DNA of 60,973 bases, taken from positions 1 to 60,973 of the forward strand of contig DASTBI010000182.1 in the NCBI GenBank assembly GCA_035712145.1, written 5' to 3'. Of this stretch, positions 42,215 to 51,434 are shown piece by piece (the first letter of the stretch is position 1; the number at the start of each line of letters is the position of its first letter). The stretch comes from Candidatus Eisenbacteria bacterium. GTDB lineage: Bacteria > Eisenbacteria > RBG-16-71-46. A program made the position numbers and the translations under genes. The notes beneath the pieces were generated by a model, which searched no databases, was not told the DNA's origin, and worked only from the letters and a program-made list of their open reading frames with translations.

Positions 42215-43555
42215 TCACCCGATCTTGGTTTCGATGGCCTGCCGTAGCTGCTCGCGGACGCCCTCGAGCGGGATGCGGTCCAGCACCGGGGCGAAGAAGC
42301 CCTCGACGATCAGCCGCTGGGCCTGCGACCGTGGGAGCCCGCGCGCCATGAGATAGAAGAGCTGCTCTTCGTCCACCTGGCCGATGGTGGCGCCGTGCGT
42401 GCAGCGCACGTCGTTGGCCAGGATCTCGAGTCCAGGGATGCTGTCGGCGCGGGCGGTGTCGGAGAGCAGCAGGTTGCGGTTCGCCTGGTAGGCGTCGGTG
42501 CGCTGCGCGCCCTCGCTCACCTGGATCAAGCCCTGGTAGACGCTGCGGGCGTGGTCCTTGAGGCAGCCCTTGATGAGCAGGTCGCTGGTGCCGTGGTCCT
42601 TGAGGTGGCGCTGCAGCGTGTGCAGATGGAAGTGCTGCCGCTGGTCGCCGAACATGAACCCGTGCACGTACACGCGGGCGCCCGGGCCATCGAGATCGAA
42701 GTACGAGTTGGTCTTGGTCATCCGGCTGCCGAGCACGGTGTGGATCCACTGCAGCTCGCCCTCGCGACCGACGCGCGCGCGGTGATTCGAGTAGTGGTAG
42801 ACGTTGCGCCCCCAGTCCTGGAGCGTGCCGTACACCAGCTTGGCCTCCTCGCCGACGAAGACTTCGGTGCCTCCCAGGTGCGCGCCGATACCCTCGACCG
42901 TCTCCGAGAGCTGCTCCTCGATCACCGTCGCGCTCGCGCCCTTCTCGACGACGATCACACTGCGCGGGGCGGCCACGCGACGCGGGCCGTCGAGCCATTG
43001 GAAGAGACGGATCGGAATCGTGGCCGTGACGCCCTCGGGCACGTAGACGAAAGCACCGCCGGTGCGCAGCGCGGCGCCGAAAGCGGTGTACCAGTCGTAG
43101 TCGTCGTGAAGCAGCGCGCCGTAACGCTCGCGCAGCTTGGGTTCGTGCTCGCGGAAGGCCCGTGCGAGGGAGCACACCACCACGCCCTGCCGCTCGAGGC
43201 CGGGATGGGTCTGCTCCAGCACGACGTCCGCATCGCGCTGGACCACCAACGCGTAGGCCGAGGTCGCCCCCGCCAGCGCAGCGATCACGGGCGCGGGCAA
43301 GTCGTCCACGTTCCGCGCCCGCGTTCCCGCGGCGAACGGATCGAGCTCGGGGAGCGCAGCCTCGAGGGTGCGGAAGTCCGTGCGTCGCCACAGCTCGTCG
43401 GTGCGGCTCGGGAACGAGAGCGCCTTCATCGTGCCGGCTGCCGCGCGACGGCGATCGCGCGCCCACGGCGTCTCGCGCGCCTCGGCCGCGCGCGCCTCGG
43501 CGCGCGCCGCCACCTCCACGTCGAATCCGGTCCCGGACAGGTTCGTCGTCGTCAT
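42215..43555 (-). CDS. sufD: SufD, Fe-S cluster assembly subunit
   Basis: 446 residues. The beta-helix core typical of the SufB/SufD family is present, with the conserved segments [38 protein letters not shown], and [20 protein letters not shown]. The C-terminal part has [20 protein letters not shown], the sufB/D ending. It forms the SufBCD complex with SufB and SufC, the scaffold on which clusters are built. Its start overlaps the sufB stop by four bases (43555-43552). Confidence 0.95.
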   Translation of the reverse strand: MTTTNLSGTGFDVEVAARAEARAAEARETPWARDRRRAAAGTMKALSFPSRTDELWRRTDFRTLEAALPELDPFAAGTRARNVDDLPAPVIAALAGATSAYALVVQRDADVVLEQTHPGLERQGVVVCSLARAFREHEPKLRERYGALLHDDYDWYTAFGAALRTGGAFVYVPEGVTATIPIRLFQWLDGPRRVAAPRSVIVVEKGASATVIEEQLSETVEGIGAHLGGTEVFVGEEAKLVYGTLQDWGRNVYHYSNHRARVGREGELQWIHTVLGSRMTKTNSYFDLDGPGARVYVHGFMFGDQRQHFHLHTLQRHLKDHGTSDLLIKGCLKDHARSVYQGLIQVSEGAQRTDAYQANRNLLLSDTARADSIPGLEILANDVRCTHGATIGQVDEEQLFYLMARGLPRSQAQRLIVEGFFAPVLDRIPLEGVREQLRQAIETKIG

Positions 43556-44961
43556 CCGACCGAGCCCTCCATCTGCAGCTGGATGAGACGATTCATCTCG
43601 ACCGCGTATTCCATCGGCAGCTCCTTCACGATCGGCTCGATGAAGCCGGAGACGATCATGGCCGCCGCCTCCTCCTTGTTGATCCCGCGGCTCTGCAGGT
43701 AGAAGAGCTGCTCGTCGCCGATCTTCGATACCGTCGCCTCGTGCCCGATGGTGACCCGGTTCTCTTCGATCTCCATGTAGGGATAGGTATCGGAGCGCGA
43801 CGCCTCGTCGAGGATCAGCGCGTCACAGTTCACCGTGCTCCGGCAATCCACCGCGCCCTTCGCCACCTTGACCAGACCACGGTAGCCGGCGCGGCCGCCG
43901 TCCTTGCTGATGGACTTCGAGATGATCTTGCTGGTCGTGTTCGGCGCAGCATGGATCACCTTGCCGCCCGCATCCTGATGCTGGCCCTTGCCGGCGAAGG
44001 CGATCGAGAGAATTTCGCCATGCGCCCCCGGCTCGACCATGTAGACGCTCGGATACTTCATGGTCAGCTTCGAGCCCAGGTTCCCGTCGACCCACTCCAT
44101 GGTCGCGTCGCGGTAGGCGACCGCCCGCTTGGTGACCAGGTTGTAGACGTTGTTCGACCAGTTCTGGATGGTGGTGTAACGACAGCGCGCGCCCTTCTTG
44201 ACGATGATCTCGACCACCGCCGAGTGCAGCGAGTCGCTCGAGTACGTCGGCGCGGTGCAGCCTTCGACGTAGTGCACGTACGCGCCCTCGTCGACGATGA
44301 TCAGCGTGCGCTCGAACTGGCCCATGTCCTTGGTGTTGATCCGGAAGTAGGCCTGGAGCGGCACGTCCACGTGCACGCCCTTCGGCACGTAGATGAACGA
44401 CCCGCCCGACCACACCGCGGAGTTGAGCGCCGCGAACTTGTTGTCGGTCGATGGGATCACGGTGCCGAAGTACTGCTTGAACAGCTCTTCGTGCTCCTTG
44501 AGTCCGTGGTCGCAGGACAGGAAGATCACGCCCTGCTTCTCGAGCTTCTCCTGGATCTTGTGGTAGACGACCTCGGAGTCGTATTGCGCGCCAACGCCGG
44601 CCAGGAACTTCTGCTCGGCCTCGGGGATGCCGAGCTTGTCGAAGGTGCGCTTCATGTCCGCGGGGATGTCCTCCCAGGTCTTCGACTCCTCGGAGGTCGG
44701 CTTGACGTAGTAATAGATGTTCTGGAAGTCGATCTCGGAGACGTTGCCGCCCCAGGTGGGAGTCGGCTTCTTCTCGAAGATCTCGAGCGCCTTGACGCGG
44801 TAGTCCCGCATCCACTTGGGCTCACCCTTCATGCCCGAGATCTCTTCCACGATCGCGCGGTCGAGGCCTCGTCGACTCTTGAAGACGTGCTGCTCGTCGT
44901 CGTGAAAGCCGTACTTCTCCTCGTAGCCTTCGCGGATTCCGGTGGTCGTTGCGGTGGTCAT
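43552..44961 (-). CDS. sufB: SufB, Fe-S cluster assembly subunit
   Basis: 469 residues, as for other SufB proteins. Typical phrases: [75 protein letters not shown] and [20 protein letters not shown]. SufB carries the cluster-building face of the SufBCD scaffold. The ATG overlaps the sufC stop by four bases (44961-44958) and the stop overlaps the sufD start. Confidence 0.97.
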   Translation of the reverse strand: MTTATTTGIREGYEEKYGFHDDEQHVFKSRRGLDRAIVEEISGMKGEPKWMRDYRVKALEIFEKKPTPTWGGNVSEIDFQNIYYYVKPTSEESKTWEDIPADMKRTFDKLGIPEAEQKFLAGVGAQYDSEVVYHKIQEKLEKQGVIFLSCDHGLKEHEELFKQYFGTVIPSTDNKFAALNSAVWSGGSFIYVPKGVHVDVPLQAYFRINTKDMGQFERTLIIVDEGAYVHYVEGCTAPTYSSDSLHSAVVEIIVKKGARCRYTTIQNWSNNVYNLVTKRAVAYRDATMEWVDGNLGSKLTMKYPSVYMVEPGAHGEILSIAFAGKGQHQDAGGKVIHAAPNTTSKIISKSISKDGGRAGYRGLVKVAKGAVDCRSTVNCDALILDEASRSDTYPYMEIEENRVTIGHEATVSKIGDEQLFYLQSRGINKEEAAAMIVSGFIEPIVKELPMEYAVEMNRLIQLQMEGSVG

Positions 44962-45761
44962 TGGGACTCCACCTCCTGCCTCTCTCGCACCCAGTCGTAG
45001 CCCCGGGTCTCGAGCTCGTGCGCCATCTCAGGACCACCCGAGATCGAGATCCGACCGTCGACCATGACGTGTACATGGTGCGGCTTGATGTAGTTCAGGA
45101 TGCGCTGGTAGTGCGTGATGACCAGCACGCCCATCTCGGGGCCGGCGAGCGCGTTCACGCCGTCGGCAACCACTCGCAGCGCGTCGATGTCGAGCCCCGA
45201 GTCGGTTTCGTCCATCACCGCGATCTCCGGCTTGAGCAGCGCCATTTGGAGGATCTCGGCGCGCTTCTTCTCGCCCCCCGAGAATCCGTCGTTCAGGTAA
45301 CGGGTCGCGAACGACTCGTCCATCTTGAGCAGCGCCATCTTCTCGCGCAGCAGATTGCGGAATTCCTTGGGCGCGATCCCCTTATTGCGCGGCATCGCGC
45401 CGGAGCCGTTGGTCTCGGGCGGGGCCAGCCGCATGTTGAGCGCCGTGCGCAGGAAATTCGCCACCGAGAGGCCGGGAATCGCGACCGGGTATTGGAACGC
45501 CAGGAACAATCCCTTGCGCGAGCGCTCGTCGGGCTCCATCTCCACCACGCTCTCGCCCTTGAACAGGATGTCTCCACCGGTGACCTCGTAGCGAGGATGT
45601 CCCAGCAGCGTGTTGGCGAGCGTGCTCTTGCCCGATCCGTTGGGTCCCATCAGGGCGTGGATCTCGCCCTTCTTCACGGCGAGGGACACGCCTTTGAGGA
45701 TCTCCTTGCCCTCGACCGCGACATGGAGGTCCTGGATGACGAGTTCCGGCGTCTGGCTCAT
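44958..45761 (-). CDS. sufC: SufC ATPase of the SufBCD complex
   Basis: 267 residues. ABC ATPase with Walker [20 protein letters not shown], signature [15 protein letters not shown], and Walker [19 protein letters not shown], all characteristic of SufC. The start at 45761 has GAAGGAG upstream. It powers cluster building on SufBD. It is separated from the sufA gene by 79 bases that contain two hairpins, the largest gap within this operon. Confidence 0.97.
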   Translation of the reverse strand: MSQTPELVIQDLHVAVEGKEILKGVSLAVKKGEIHALMGPNGSGKSTLANTLLGHPRYEVTGGDILFKGESVVEMEPDERSRKGLFLAFQYPVAIPGLSVANFLRTALNMRLAPPETNGSGAMPRNKGIAPKEFRNLLREKMALLKMDESFATRYLNDGFSGGEKKRAEILQMALLKPEIAVMDETDSGLDIDALRVVADGVNALAGPEMGVLVITHYQRILNYIKPHHVHVMVDGRISISGGPEMAHELETRGYDWVRERQEVESQ

Positions 45762-45780
45762 GTGCTCCTTCTCTCCACAA

Positions 45781-45826
45781 GGCTCTCGCGAGCCATCGAA
45801 GGATCCGCGCCGTTCGGAGCGGATCC
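45781..45826. promoter_or_regulatory. Two hairpins between sufA and sufC
   Basis: GGCTC/GAGCC (45781-45785 and 45790-45794) and GGATCCGC/GCGGATCC (45801-45808 and 45819-45826) form two stems with loops of 4 and 10 bases, in the only sizeable gap within the suf operon. No T-run follows either. They may be an mRNA processing or stability element that sets the ratio of SufA to SufCBD. Confidence 0.45.
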
Positions 45827-45840
45827 GTGAACGTTCGTTT

Positions 45841-46164
45841 CTATACCGAGAAGCTCTCTCCGCAGGCGCAGTTGTGACGGACGTTGGGGTTGTTGAACTT
45901 GAAGCCCGCGCCCATCAGACCTTCGACGTAGTCGACCTCGGTTCCGCCCAGCAGCACGGCGCTCTTCAGGTCGACGAACAGGCGAATGCCGTGGCTCTCG
46001 AGGACTTCGTCGCCGGGAGACTCGGCTTCGCAGAACTCCATGAAATACGAGTTTCCCGAACAGCCACCGCCCCGCACTCCGAGCCGCAGACCGATCTCCG
46101 GAGTGCCCCGTTGCGAGAGCAGGTCCTTCACCTTCTCCGCCGCGATCGGGGTGAACGTGATCAT
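45841..46164 (-). CDS. sufA: A-type Fe-S carrier (SufA/ErpA family)
   Basis: 107 residues. The three cysteines of A-type carriers are present: [12 protein letters not shown] (C35) and NCACGESF (C99, C101). [17 protein letters not shown] is the usual strand before the last two. It carries and delivers Fe-S clusters to client enzymes. Its ATG at 46164 overlaps the stop of the MerR gene (ATGA), so regulator and carrier are made together. Confidence 0.94.
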   Translation of the reverse strand: MITFTPIAAEKVKDLLSQRGTPEIGLRLGVRGGGCSGNSYFMEFCEAESPGDEVLESHGIRLFVDLKSAVLLGGTEVDYVEGLMGAGFKFNNPNVRHNCACGESFSV

Positions 46165-46706
46165 CTCGGGTCCAGCTCCTTTCCTATTCTCTTGCCTCGC
46201 CCTTGCGGCGCCGAAGTAATGCCCGCCACGAGCGACGGCCGGGTCTTCATTCCATGGTCCTGCGTGCACCGTACACATCCCGTCGACGGCTCGTGCGTCG
46301 GACACACTTTGCACGTCTCGAGGTACGCCAGCCCTGCCAGCAGCTCCGCTTCGGTCTTCTTTCCTCGCTCGATGGCTTGTCGCGTCTCTTCCAGCTTGGT
46401 CTCGAACAGCTCCCGCAAGCGGCTCATGGCTTCGGGCCCGACTTCGGCCCCCCACCACGCGCGCAGCACCTCTCGCATCTCGTGGAGCGAGAAGCCCATT
46501 CCGTGGAGCAGGTCGATCCATCGCACCCGGTCGACCGCCGCCTCTTCGTAGAGCCGGAACCCCCCGCTCGACCGGGTGGCCGGCTTGAGGAGCCCCAGCT
46601 CTTCGTAGAGGTGGATGGCGCGCACCGTCTTGCCGGTCCGCTTGGCGAGATCGCCGACGCGCAGCATGCCGCCGTGAAGGGAGACGCTTTCGATGGGCTG
46701 ACTCAT
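46161..46706 (-). CDS. MerR-family regulator with C-terminal Cys cluster, suf operon
   Basis: 181 residues from ATG at 46706 (in-frame ATG at 46667 is a second candidate, giving MLRVGDLAKRTGKTVR). The N-terminal winged helix-turn-helix fits MerR (RVGDLAKRTGKTVRAIHLYE, about 16-35), followed by a helical dimerisation segment (about 75-125). Near the C-terminus TCKVCPTHEPSTGCVRC (131-147) gives CxxC-x8-CxxC with a His between, which could hold a metal or Fe-S cluster. It heads the suf operon and overlaps sufA, so it is the likely operon regulator, perhaps sensing cluster or iron status. The Cys cluster resembles that of no MerR regulator I can name. Confidence 0.85.
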   Translation of the reverse strand: MSQPIESVSLHGGMLRVGDLAKRTGKTVRAIHLYEELGLLKPATRSSGGFRLYEEAAVDRVRWIDLLHGMGFSLHEMREVLRAWWGAEVGPEAMSRLRELFETKLEETRQAIERGKKTEAELLAGLAYLETCKVCPTHEPSTGCVRCTQDHGMKTRPSLVAGITSAPQGRGKRIGKELDPR

Positions 46707-46713
46707 ACCCTTA

Positions 46714-46743
46714 CGTATAGGTTAGATTAGGGCCGAAACCTAA
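46714..46743 (-). promoter_or_regulatory. MerR-type promoter with dyad, driving the suf operon
   Basis: On the minus strand TTAGGT (46743-46738), an 18-base spacer and TATACG (46719-46714) resemble -35/-10 boxes. An inverted repeat TAGGTT/AACCTA (46718-46723 and 46737-46742 on the plus strand) overlaps both, as in MerR operators. The -10 ends 7 bases before the ATG at 46706, so if this start is right the mRNA would be leaderless or nearly so. Confidence 0.55.
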
Positions 46744-46832
46744 TGGATGTTACAGAGATATGCAAGGTCAGCCCGACCGAAACCATGCTGGGTTTGAGGG
46801 CAGATGGCTGTGCGCTAGGCACTTGCCCGATG

Positions 46833-47048
46833 TCAGAGGGCGGACTTGCCCCCGCGCATGATCAGGGCGGCCCCGGCCAGAATCGCGATGCCGGAGATCC
46901 AGGGCGGGATCGACATCTGCTTCTTCTCGGTGACCTGCATCTTGATCCCGCCGATCTCGGCCACGTTCTCGGTCTTCTTGTAGGGGATGCCGCCCCACAG
47001 GAGGCCGATGAACCCCGCGATCACCAGAACGATTCCCGCAGCTCTCAT
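46833..47048 (-). CDS. Small two-helix membrane protein
   Basis: 71 residues from ATG at 47048 with a G-rich sequence upstream. Two membrane segments (RAAGIVLVIAGFIGLLWGGI, and PPWISGIAILAGAALIMRG) surround a short hydrophilic loop with IGGIKMQVTEKKQMSI. It resembles small uncharacterised two-helix proteins found in many soil bacteria. It starts 22 bases after the icd stop and may be co-transcribed. Function unknown. Confidence 0.7.
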   Translation of the reverse strand: MRAAGIVLVIAGFIGLLWGGIPYKKTENVAEIGGIKMQVTEKKQMSIPPWISGIAILAGAALIMRGGKSAL

Positions 47049-47070
47049 GAGAACCCCCTGTGGATCGACT

Positions 47071-48306
47071 CTAGCGGACGGCCGCGGCGCCACCCACCCG
47101 GGCTCGGAGCCGCTCGGCGACGGCGTCGATGAAGCCGGCGGTGGTCTGATGCCCAAGCGGTCGAGGCTCCGCGATGGCCGCCAGATCCTTGGTCATGACG
47201 CCCGACTCGATGGTCTCGATCACCGCCGCCTCGACGTGGCGTGCGAACGCGGTCAGCTCGGGCGTATCGTCCAGCTCACCCCGCTTCGCGATCGCACCGG
47301 TCCAGGCAAAGATCGTAGCCGTCGAGTTGGTGGACGTGGCCTCGCCGCGCTGATGCGCGTAGTAGTGGCGCTGCACGGTGCCGTGAGCGGCCTCGTACTC
47401 GAAGCAGCCTTCGGGTGACACGAGCACCGACGTCATCAGGCCCAGACTTCCGAAGCCGGAGGCCAGCATGTCGCTGAACAGGTCTCCGTCGTAGTTGCGG
47501 CATGCCCACAGGAACCCGCCCTCGTGGCGCACCACGCGCGCCACCGCGTCGTCGATCAGCATGTACTGATAGGTGATGCCGGCCTTCTCGAACTCGGCGC
47601 GGTGCGCTTCGACCTCCTCGCGGAAGATGTTCTTGAAGGCCGCGTGGTAGATCTTGCTGATCGTGTCCTTGGCGGCGAACCAGAGGTCCATCTTCTCGGA
47701 CAGCGCGTAGGCGATGCAGGCCTTGGCGAAGGACCGGATCGAGCGTTCGGTGTTGTGCTCGCCCTTGATGACGCCGGGGCCCTTGAACTCGTGGACCAGC
47801 ACCGTCTCTCCCGGACTGCCATCGGCGGTCCGATACACCAGCTCGACGCGGCCCGCTTTCGGAATCTTGATCTCGACGTCGCGGTAGACGTCGCCATAGG
47901 CGTGACGACCGATCACGATCGGCTTCTTCCACGCGCGCACCATCGGCGGCACGTTCTTCACGATGATCGGCTTGCGGAAGACCGTGCCGTCGAGGATCGC
48001 TCGAATCGTGCCGTTGGGACTCGGCCAGGCCTTCTTGAGGTGGTACTCCTGCACGCGTGCGGCGTCCGGGGTGATGGTGGCGCACTTCACGCCGACCTTG
48101 TGACGCTTGATCGCTTCGGCGGCCTGCGTGGTCACGGCGTCGTCGGTCTGATCACGGTTCGGCAGGAACAGGTCGTAGGGCTCGAGCTTCAGCTCGACGA
48201 ACGGCTCGATGAGCTGCTCCTTGACCATGGTCCAGATCACGCGCGTCATCTCGTCGCCGTCCATCTCGACGATCGGGTTCCTGGCGACGATTCTTTGGCC
48301 TGCCAT
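47071..48306 (-). CDS. icd: NADP-dependent isocitrate dehydrogenase (type II, homodimer type)
   Basis: 411 residues, a TCA-cycle enzyme oxidising isocitrate to 2-oxoglutarate with NADP. The N-terminus [40 protein letters not shown] and [20 protein letters not shown] match the eukaryotic-like subfamily rather than the E. coli type. The catalytic Asp/Tyr/Lys region is present in [16 protein letters not shown] and [19 protein letters not shown]. The last part has [17 protein letters not shown]. Confidence 0.96.
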   Translation of the reverse strand: MAGQRIVARNPIVEMDGDEMTRVIWTMVKEQLIEPFVELKLEPYDLFLPNRDQTDDAVTTQAAEAIKRHKVGVKCATITPDAARVQEYHLKKAWPSPNGTIRAILDGTVFRKPIIVKNVPPMVRAWKKPIVIGRHAYGDVYRDVEIKIPKAGRVELVYRTADGSPGETVLVHEFKGPGVIKGEHNTERSIRSFAKACIAYALSEKMDLWFAAKDTISKIYHAAFKNIFREEVEAHRAEFEKAGITYQYMLIDDAVARVVRHEGGFLWACRNYDGDLFSDMLASGFGSLGLMTSVLVSPEGCFEYEAAHGTVQRHYYAHQRGEATSTNSTATIFAWTGAIAKRGELDDTPELTAFARHVEAAVIETIESGVMTKDLAAIAEPRPLGHQTTAGFIDAVAERLRARVGGAAAVR

Positions 48307-48365
48307 GCGATGTCCTCCGTCAGAGTTGGGCCGGAGAGACTAGCACGCGCGCTTCCCGAGACAAG

Positions 48366-48860
48366 TCAGGAGCCTTCGCTTCTCACCTTGCCGGGATGAT
48401 GCTGCCGTAGATAGCTCCACACCGCGTCCACCCCCGGCGAAAGATCGTTGAAGCCCAGGTTAAACGAGTTGAAGCCCATGTGCTCGCTGAGCCGCGTGAG
48501 CCACTGGCTGCTGGCCGGGAGTCGCGACCTGAACGTGACGGGGTCCATGAGCTCGACGCCGATGAAACGCTGCCTCTCATAGGTGACGAGACGCATCGAG
48601 CGGATATCCGACCACAGAACGACGTCGGGCGAAACACGGCGATCCAGGATGCCGATGCCGTCGAGGACGACGATCGGGCCCCACATGAAGAAGCGGCGCA
48701 CGATCACGAGGCCCATCGCCCCGAAGAACACGATGCCGATCCAACCTGCGATCTTCGCCTCGATCGCAGGCAGCCTGGTCGCGAGCCAGGAGGCGGCGAC
48801 CATCATGACGTCCAGCGCGAGCAGTCCGATGAGCTTCGGAAGCGAGATGGAACAGCTCAT
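48366..48860 (-). CDS. STM3941-like membrane protein
   Basis: 164 residues with two membrane segments near the start (LIGLLALDVMMVAASWLA and IAGWIGIVFFGAMGLVIVRR) followed by a beta-rich soluble domain with IVVLDGIGILDRRVSPDVVL and WSDIRSMRLVTYERQRFIGV. The pattern of two helices and a PH-like domain matches STM3941-type hypothetical proteins. Function unknown. The start overlaps the DUF1801 stop by four bases (48860-48857). Confidence 0.7.
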   Translation of the reverse strand: MSCSISLPKLIGLLALDVMMVAASWLATRLPAIEAKIAGWIGIVFFGAMGLVIVRRFFMWGPIVVLDGIGILDRRVSPDVVLWSDIRSMRLVTYERQRFIGVELMDPVTFRSRLPASSQWLTRLSEHMGFNSFNLGFNDLSPGVDAVWSYLRQHHPGKVRSEGS

Positions 48861-49258
48861 CGCCCCTTCCTGGCCGTCGCTTCCCTCCTCGCCTGGACGG
48901 CCCGTGCCTTGACGAGCTTCTTCACCAGGGGCAATGGCATCGGCTCGTCGAGCGGGAACTGCACCGTGCCCTTCGCCGTCTTGTAACCCTCGAGCTCCGC
49001 GGCATGGGCGCGACGAATCGTCTCCGTCATCGGATAGAGGCTGATGTGTTTCTTGAACGCCGCGTACCAGACCAGCGGCCGGTCCTCGAGGCGGAAGCCG
49101 GGGATGCCGTAGCTGAAGATCTCCTGCGCACTCGGAGCCAGCGAGCGAACGGCGGTCCGGATCTGCTTCATACGCTTGCGCGTCTCCGGCGGCAGGGCCG
49201 CGAGATACTCACGCACCTGCGCTCCGGCACTCTCCCTCACGGCGGGCCTGGCCTTCAT
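48857..49258 (-). CDS. DUF1801/YdhG-like protein
   Basis: 133 residues. The segments VREYLAALPPETRKRMKQIR, AQEIFSYGIPGFRLEDRPL and YAAFKKHISLYPMTET fit the DUF1801 (YdhG/frataxin-like fold) pattern with the YxxPxF-type motif. These are small alpha+beta proteins with unproven roles in iron homeostasis or stress. The start overlaps the SDR stop (49258-49255), so SDR, DUF1801 and STM3941 genes form a coupled triplet. Confidence 0.85.
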   Translation of the reverse strand: MKARPAVRESAGAQVREYLAALPPETRKRMKQIRTAVRSLAPSAQEIFSYGIPGFRLEDRPLVWYAAFKKHISLYPMTETIRRAHAAELEGYKTAKGTVQFPLDEPMPLPLVKKLVKARAVQARREATARKGR

Positions 49259-50001
49259 TCCGGATCCTCCCCGAGCTGCGCGTAGTAGCTCGCGACGCGG
49301 TCATGGGCGCCTTTGAGCGTGTAGACGTCGGGCTGCCGGGTCTCGATCACCCGTGCGATCACCTCCGCGACATCCTCCGCGCTCTGCGAGCCGGGCAGCG
49401 TGCGGGAATCCGGGCCGCCGTGCAGCGCGTTGACTCCGAACTCGGTGCGTACGACCGGAGGACTGACCACCGAGAACTGGATGCCCGGGTGCGCTTCCTG
49501 GACCTCCGCGCGGAACGCGGCGGTGAGCGCATTGAGGAAGTGCTTGGCGCCGATATAGGCGGAGCGAAAGACCGCGAACGGAACCCGGCCGAGCATCGAC
49601 GAGACATTGATGACGTGGCCTTCCCCGCGCTCCTTGAAGTGCGGCAGCACCTCCTGCATTCCGTACAGCGCGGTCTTGATGTTCATCCGCACCATGTGGT
49701 CGACGTCGTCGTCGATGAGCTCCGACGGCTGGCGCGTGATGCCTCGGCCCACGTTGTTGATCCACACGTCGATCCGCCCAAAGTGATCGATCGCGGCTTG
49801 GACCACGCGCTGCACTTCTTCGCGCTCCGAGACGTCGGCGCGAAGCGGCAACGCGTTCACCCCGCACGACTGGGCCACCGCCATCAGCGCATCCTGGCGC
49901 CGCGCCACCAGCACCACCGACATGCCGCGCTCGGCCAGGAGCCGCGCCGTGGCCGCTCCGATCCCGCCGCTCGCTCCGGTGATGACCACGACCTTGCTCA
50001 T
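49255..50001 (-). CDS. Short-chain dehydrogenase/reductase
   Basis: 248 residues. KVVVITGASGGIGAATARLL is the cofactor motif, DVWINNVGRG the NAG-like site, NVSSMLGRVPFAVFRSAYIG and AKHF the Ser/Tyr/Lys catalytic set. VVSPPVVRTEFG shows it is of the classical SDR type. Substrate unknown. It is the first gene of a three-gene coupled set with the DUF1801 and STM3941-like proteins. Confidence 0.93.
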   Translation of the reverse strand: MSKVVVITGASGGIGAATARLLAERGMSVVLVARRQDALMAVAQSCGVNALPLRADVSEREEVQRVVQAAIDHFGRIDVWINNVGRGITRQPSELIDDDVDHMVRMNIKTALYGMQEVLPHFKERGEGHVINVSSMLGRVPFAVFRSAYIGAKHFLNALTAAFRAEVQEAHPGIQFSVVSPPVVRTEFGVNALHGGPDSRTLPGSQSAEDVAEVIARVIETRQPDVYTLKGAHDRVASYYAQLGEDPE

Positions 50002-50034
50002 CCGGCTCTCGGAAGCCGGCTGTTCGGTGAAAGC

Positions 50035-51117
50035 CTAGCGGCGGTAGGACCAGCCGATGGTGAAGGTGGTGATGAAGTCATTGGTGCTCGCGTTCTCGCC
50101 CGGATCACTGTCGAAAGTATCGGTGAGCGTGACTCCGACGTCGACGTCGGAAATGATCTCGTACTTGAGCCGGGCGTTGAATTCGCCACGGACTCTGCCA
50201 GGATCCGAGAGGCTCGGGAAGATGTACAGCGACGTGCTGAAGTCCAGCGTGGGAGCGTCGAAGCGAAAGGCATCCCATTGCGAGGCCACGACGCCTTCGA
50301 AACTCGTTCGCATTTCGCTGCTGCTCCCTGCCGTGGCGGCGAAACGCTCGCGCGCCACGGCCAGCCCCCCCGCAACACCAAGCGCCATGGCATTCGACTG
50401 GATCAGCGTCCGGCCCAGCATGCCGGCGCCGGTGAAGCGGAGATCGAGACTGAGCTCGTCGTTTTGCTCGAGCGAGAACAGGACCACCGTGGACCAGCGC
50501 TTCGGCAGGAAATAGACGACCTGAGCCACACCCGAGTTACGCGACGTCGTGGGAACGGACTCCTGGCCCTGGGCGTAGGAATCGTACGAGAGTCGGCTCC
50601 CGAACTGGTCGCCGCGGTAGGCCGCTTCTCCTGCGGTGGTGAAGGTCGTCGCCGAGTTGGCTTTGGCGTAGGTGAGGCCGACGTCGAGATAGGCTTGAGT
50701 CCGCTGGGCGAACCCGGACTGCAAACCATTGATCCGGACGACATCGGCAATCGCGAGCGTGTCCACTCTCTCGCCTGCGACCACCATTCTGCCGTCCCGG
50801 CCGGCCGTGACCAGCCTTCCGACATACTTCCGGCCGGAGGACACTTCGACTTCGAACGAGTTGGGACTCGTGACCCGAGCGATCTTGACCCATTCGACTG
50901 CGGGCCGCCCGGCGTCGTCGGTGCTGTAGTCGAGCTTTCCGCGTTCCAGTCCCTTGATCTCACCGGTGATTCGATCGCCGTTCTTCAGCACGATCACATC
51001 GGTCTTGGCGGCGAAGACTGTCGTGGGAGGAAGGACGACCAGCCAAGCCAGCAGCGTCACATTGAGGAAGTGCAGCCGAATCGGTCGGGAACGATGGTTT
51101 CGGCACGCGTCGCTCAT
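50035..51117 (-). CDS. DUF481 outer-membrane barrel protein
   Basis: 360 residues from ATG at 51117, with GGAG upstream. A signal peptide (LNVTLLAWLVVLPPTTVFA) leads to a KTDVIVLKNGDRITGEIKGL domain common before DUF481, with further SSGRKYVGRLVTAGRDGRMV repeats, and then a barrel of alternating strands ending in ITTFTIGWSYRR, the aromatic end of outer-membrane barrels. The last part matches DUF481 (TLTDTFDSDP, TNDFITTFTIGW). Function unknown; members of the family are salt-stress-induced outer-membrane proteins. Divergent from the cold-shock region. Confidence 0.88.
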   Translation of the reverse strand: MSDACRNHRSRPIRLHFLNVTLLAWLVVLPPTTVFAAKTDVIVLKNGDRITGEIKGLERGKLDYSTDDAGRPAVEWVKIARVTSPNSFEVEVSSGRKYVGRLVTAGRDGRMVVAGERVDTLAIADVVRINGLQSGFAQRTQAYLDVGLTYAKANSATTFTTAGEAAYRGDQFGSRLSYDSYAQGQESVPTTSRNSGVAQVVYFLPKRWSTVVLFSLEQNDELSLDLRFTGAGMLGRTLIQSNAMALGVAGGLAVARERFAATAGSSSEMRTSFEGVVASQWDAFRFDAPTLDFSTSLYIFPSLSDPGRVRGEFNARLKYEIISDVDVGVTLTDTFDSDPGENASTNDFITTFTIGWSYRR

Positions 51118-51434
51118 CGGCTCCGGTCCCCTATGGGAAGTCGGCCGCGGCATGGTAGGTGGCTGGCGCCAAGGGTGTCCATGGGGGCAGCGGCCCCTGG
51201 GGCATCACAAAGAATTCACTGGCGCTATTCGGGGTTCGCGCCGATATTGCTAGCGTCTTCGGTTGCCTGTGGATGGTTGTCGACGTTCAGATTCCGCCAG
51301 AGGACTCTCTGGCGGCTTTTTGTTGGTCGGCCGCTCGCGACAGTCGAGACACGGTCATGAGGACCGGACGCGGCCGCAGCGTTGATTCGCGGCAAAAGTA
51401 AGGGTCTCGACCCTGATACAACAGGAGTTTCAAA
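51118..51434 (+). other. Intergenic region with terminator and leader of the cold-shock gene
   Basis: 317 bases between the DUF481 start and the cold-shock start. It holds the minus-strand promoter of DUF481, an intrinsic terminator at 51294-51321 on the plus strand, and the leader of the cold-shock gene. A small hairpin AGGGTC-TC-GACCCT lies at 51401-51414 close to the ribosome site AGGAG (51423-51427). No protein-coding frame is convincing. There may be an sRNA gene before the terminator. Confidence 0.5.
51294..51321 (+). terminator. Strong intrinsic terminator upstream of the cold-shock gene
   Basis: CCGCCAGAG (51294-51302) and CTCTGGCGG (51307-51315) form a perfect 9-bp stem with a GACT loop, followed by CTTTTT. 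On the plus strand this is a textbook terminator. All genes on the left for more than 16 kb are on the minus strand, so what it terminates is unclear: an sRNA, or an early stop in the leader of the cold-shock mRNA. Confidence 0.85.
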
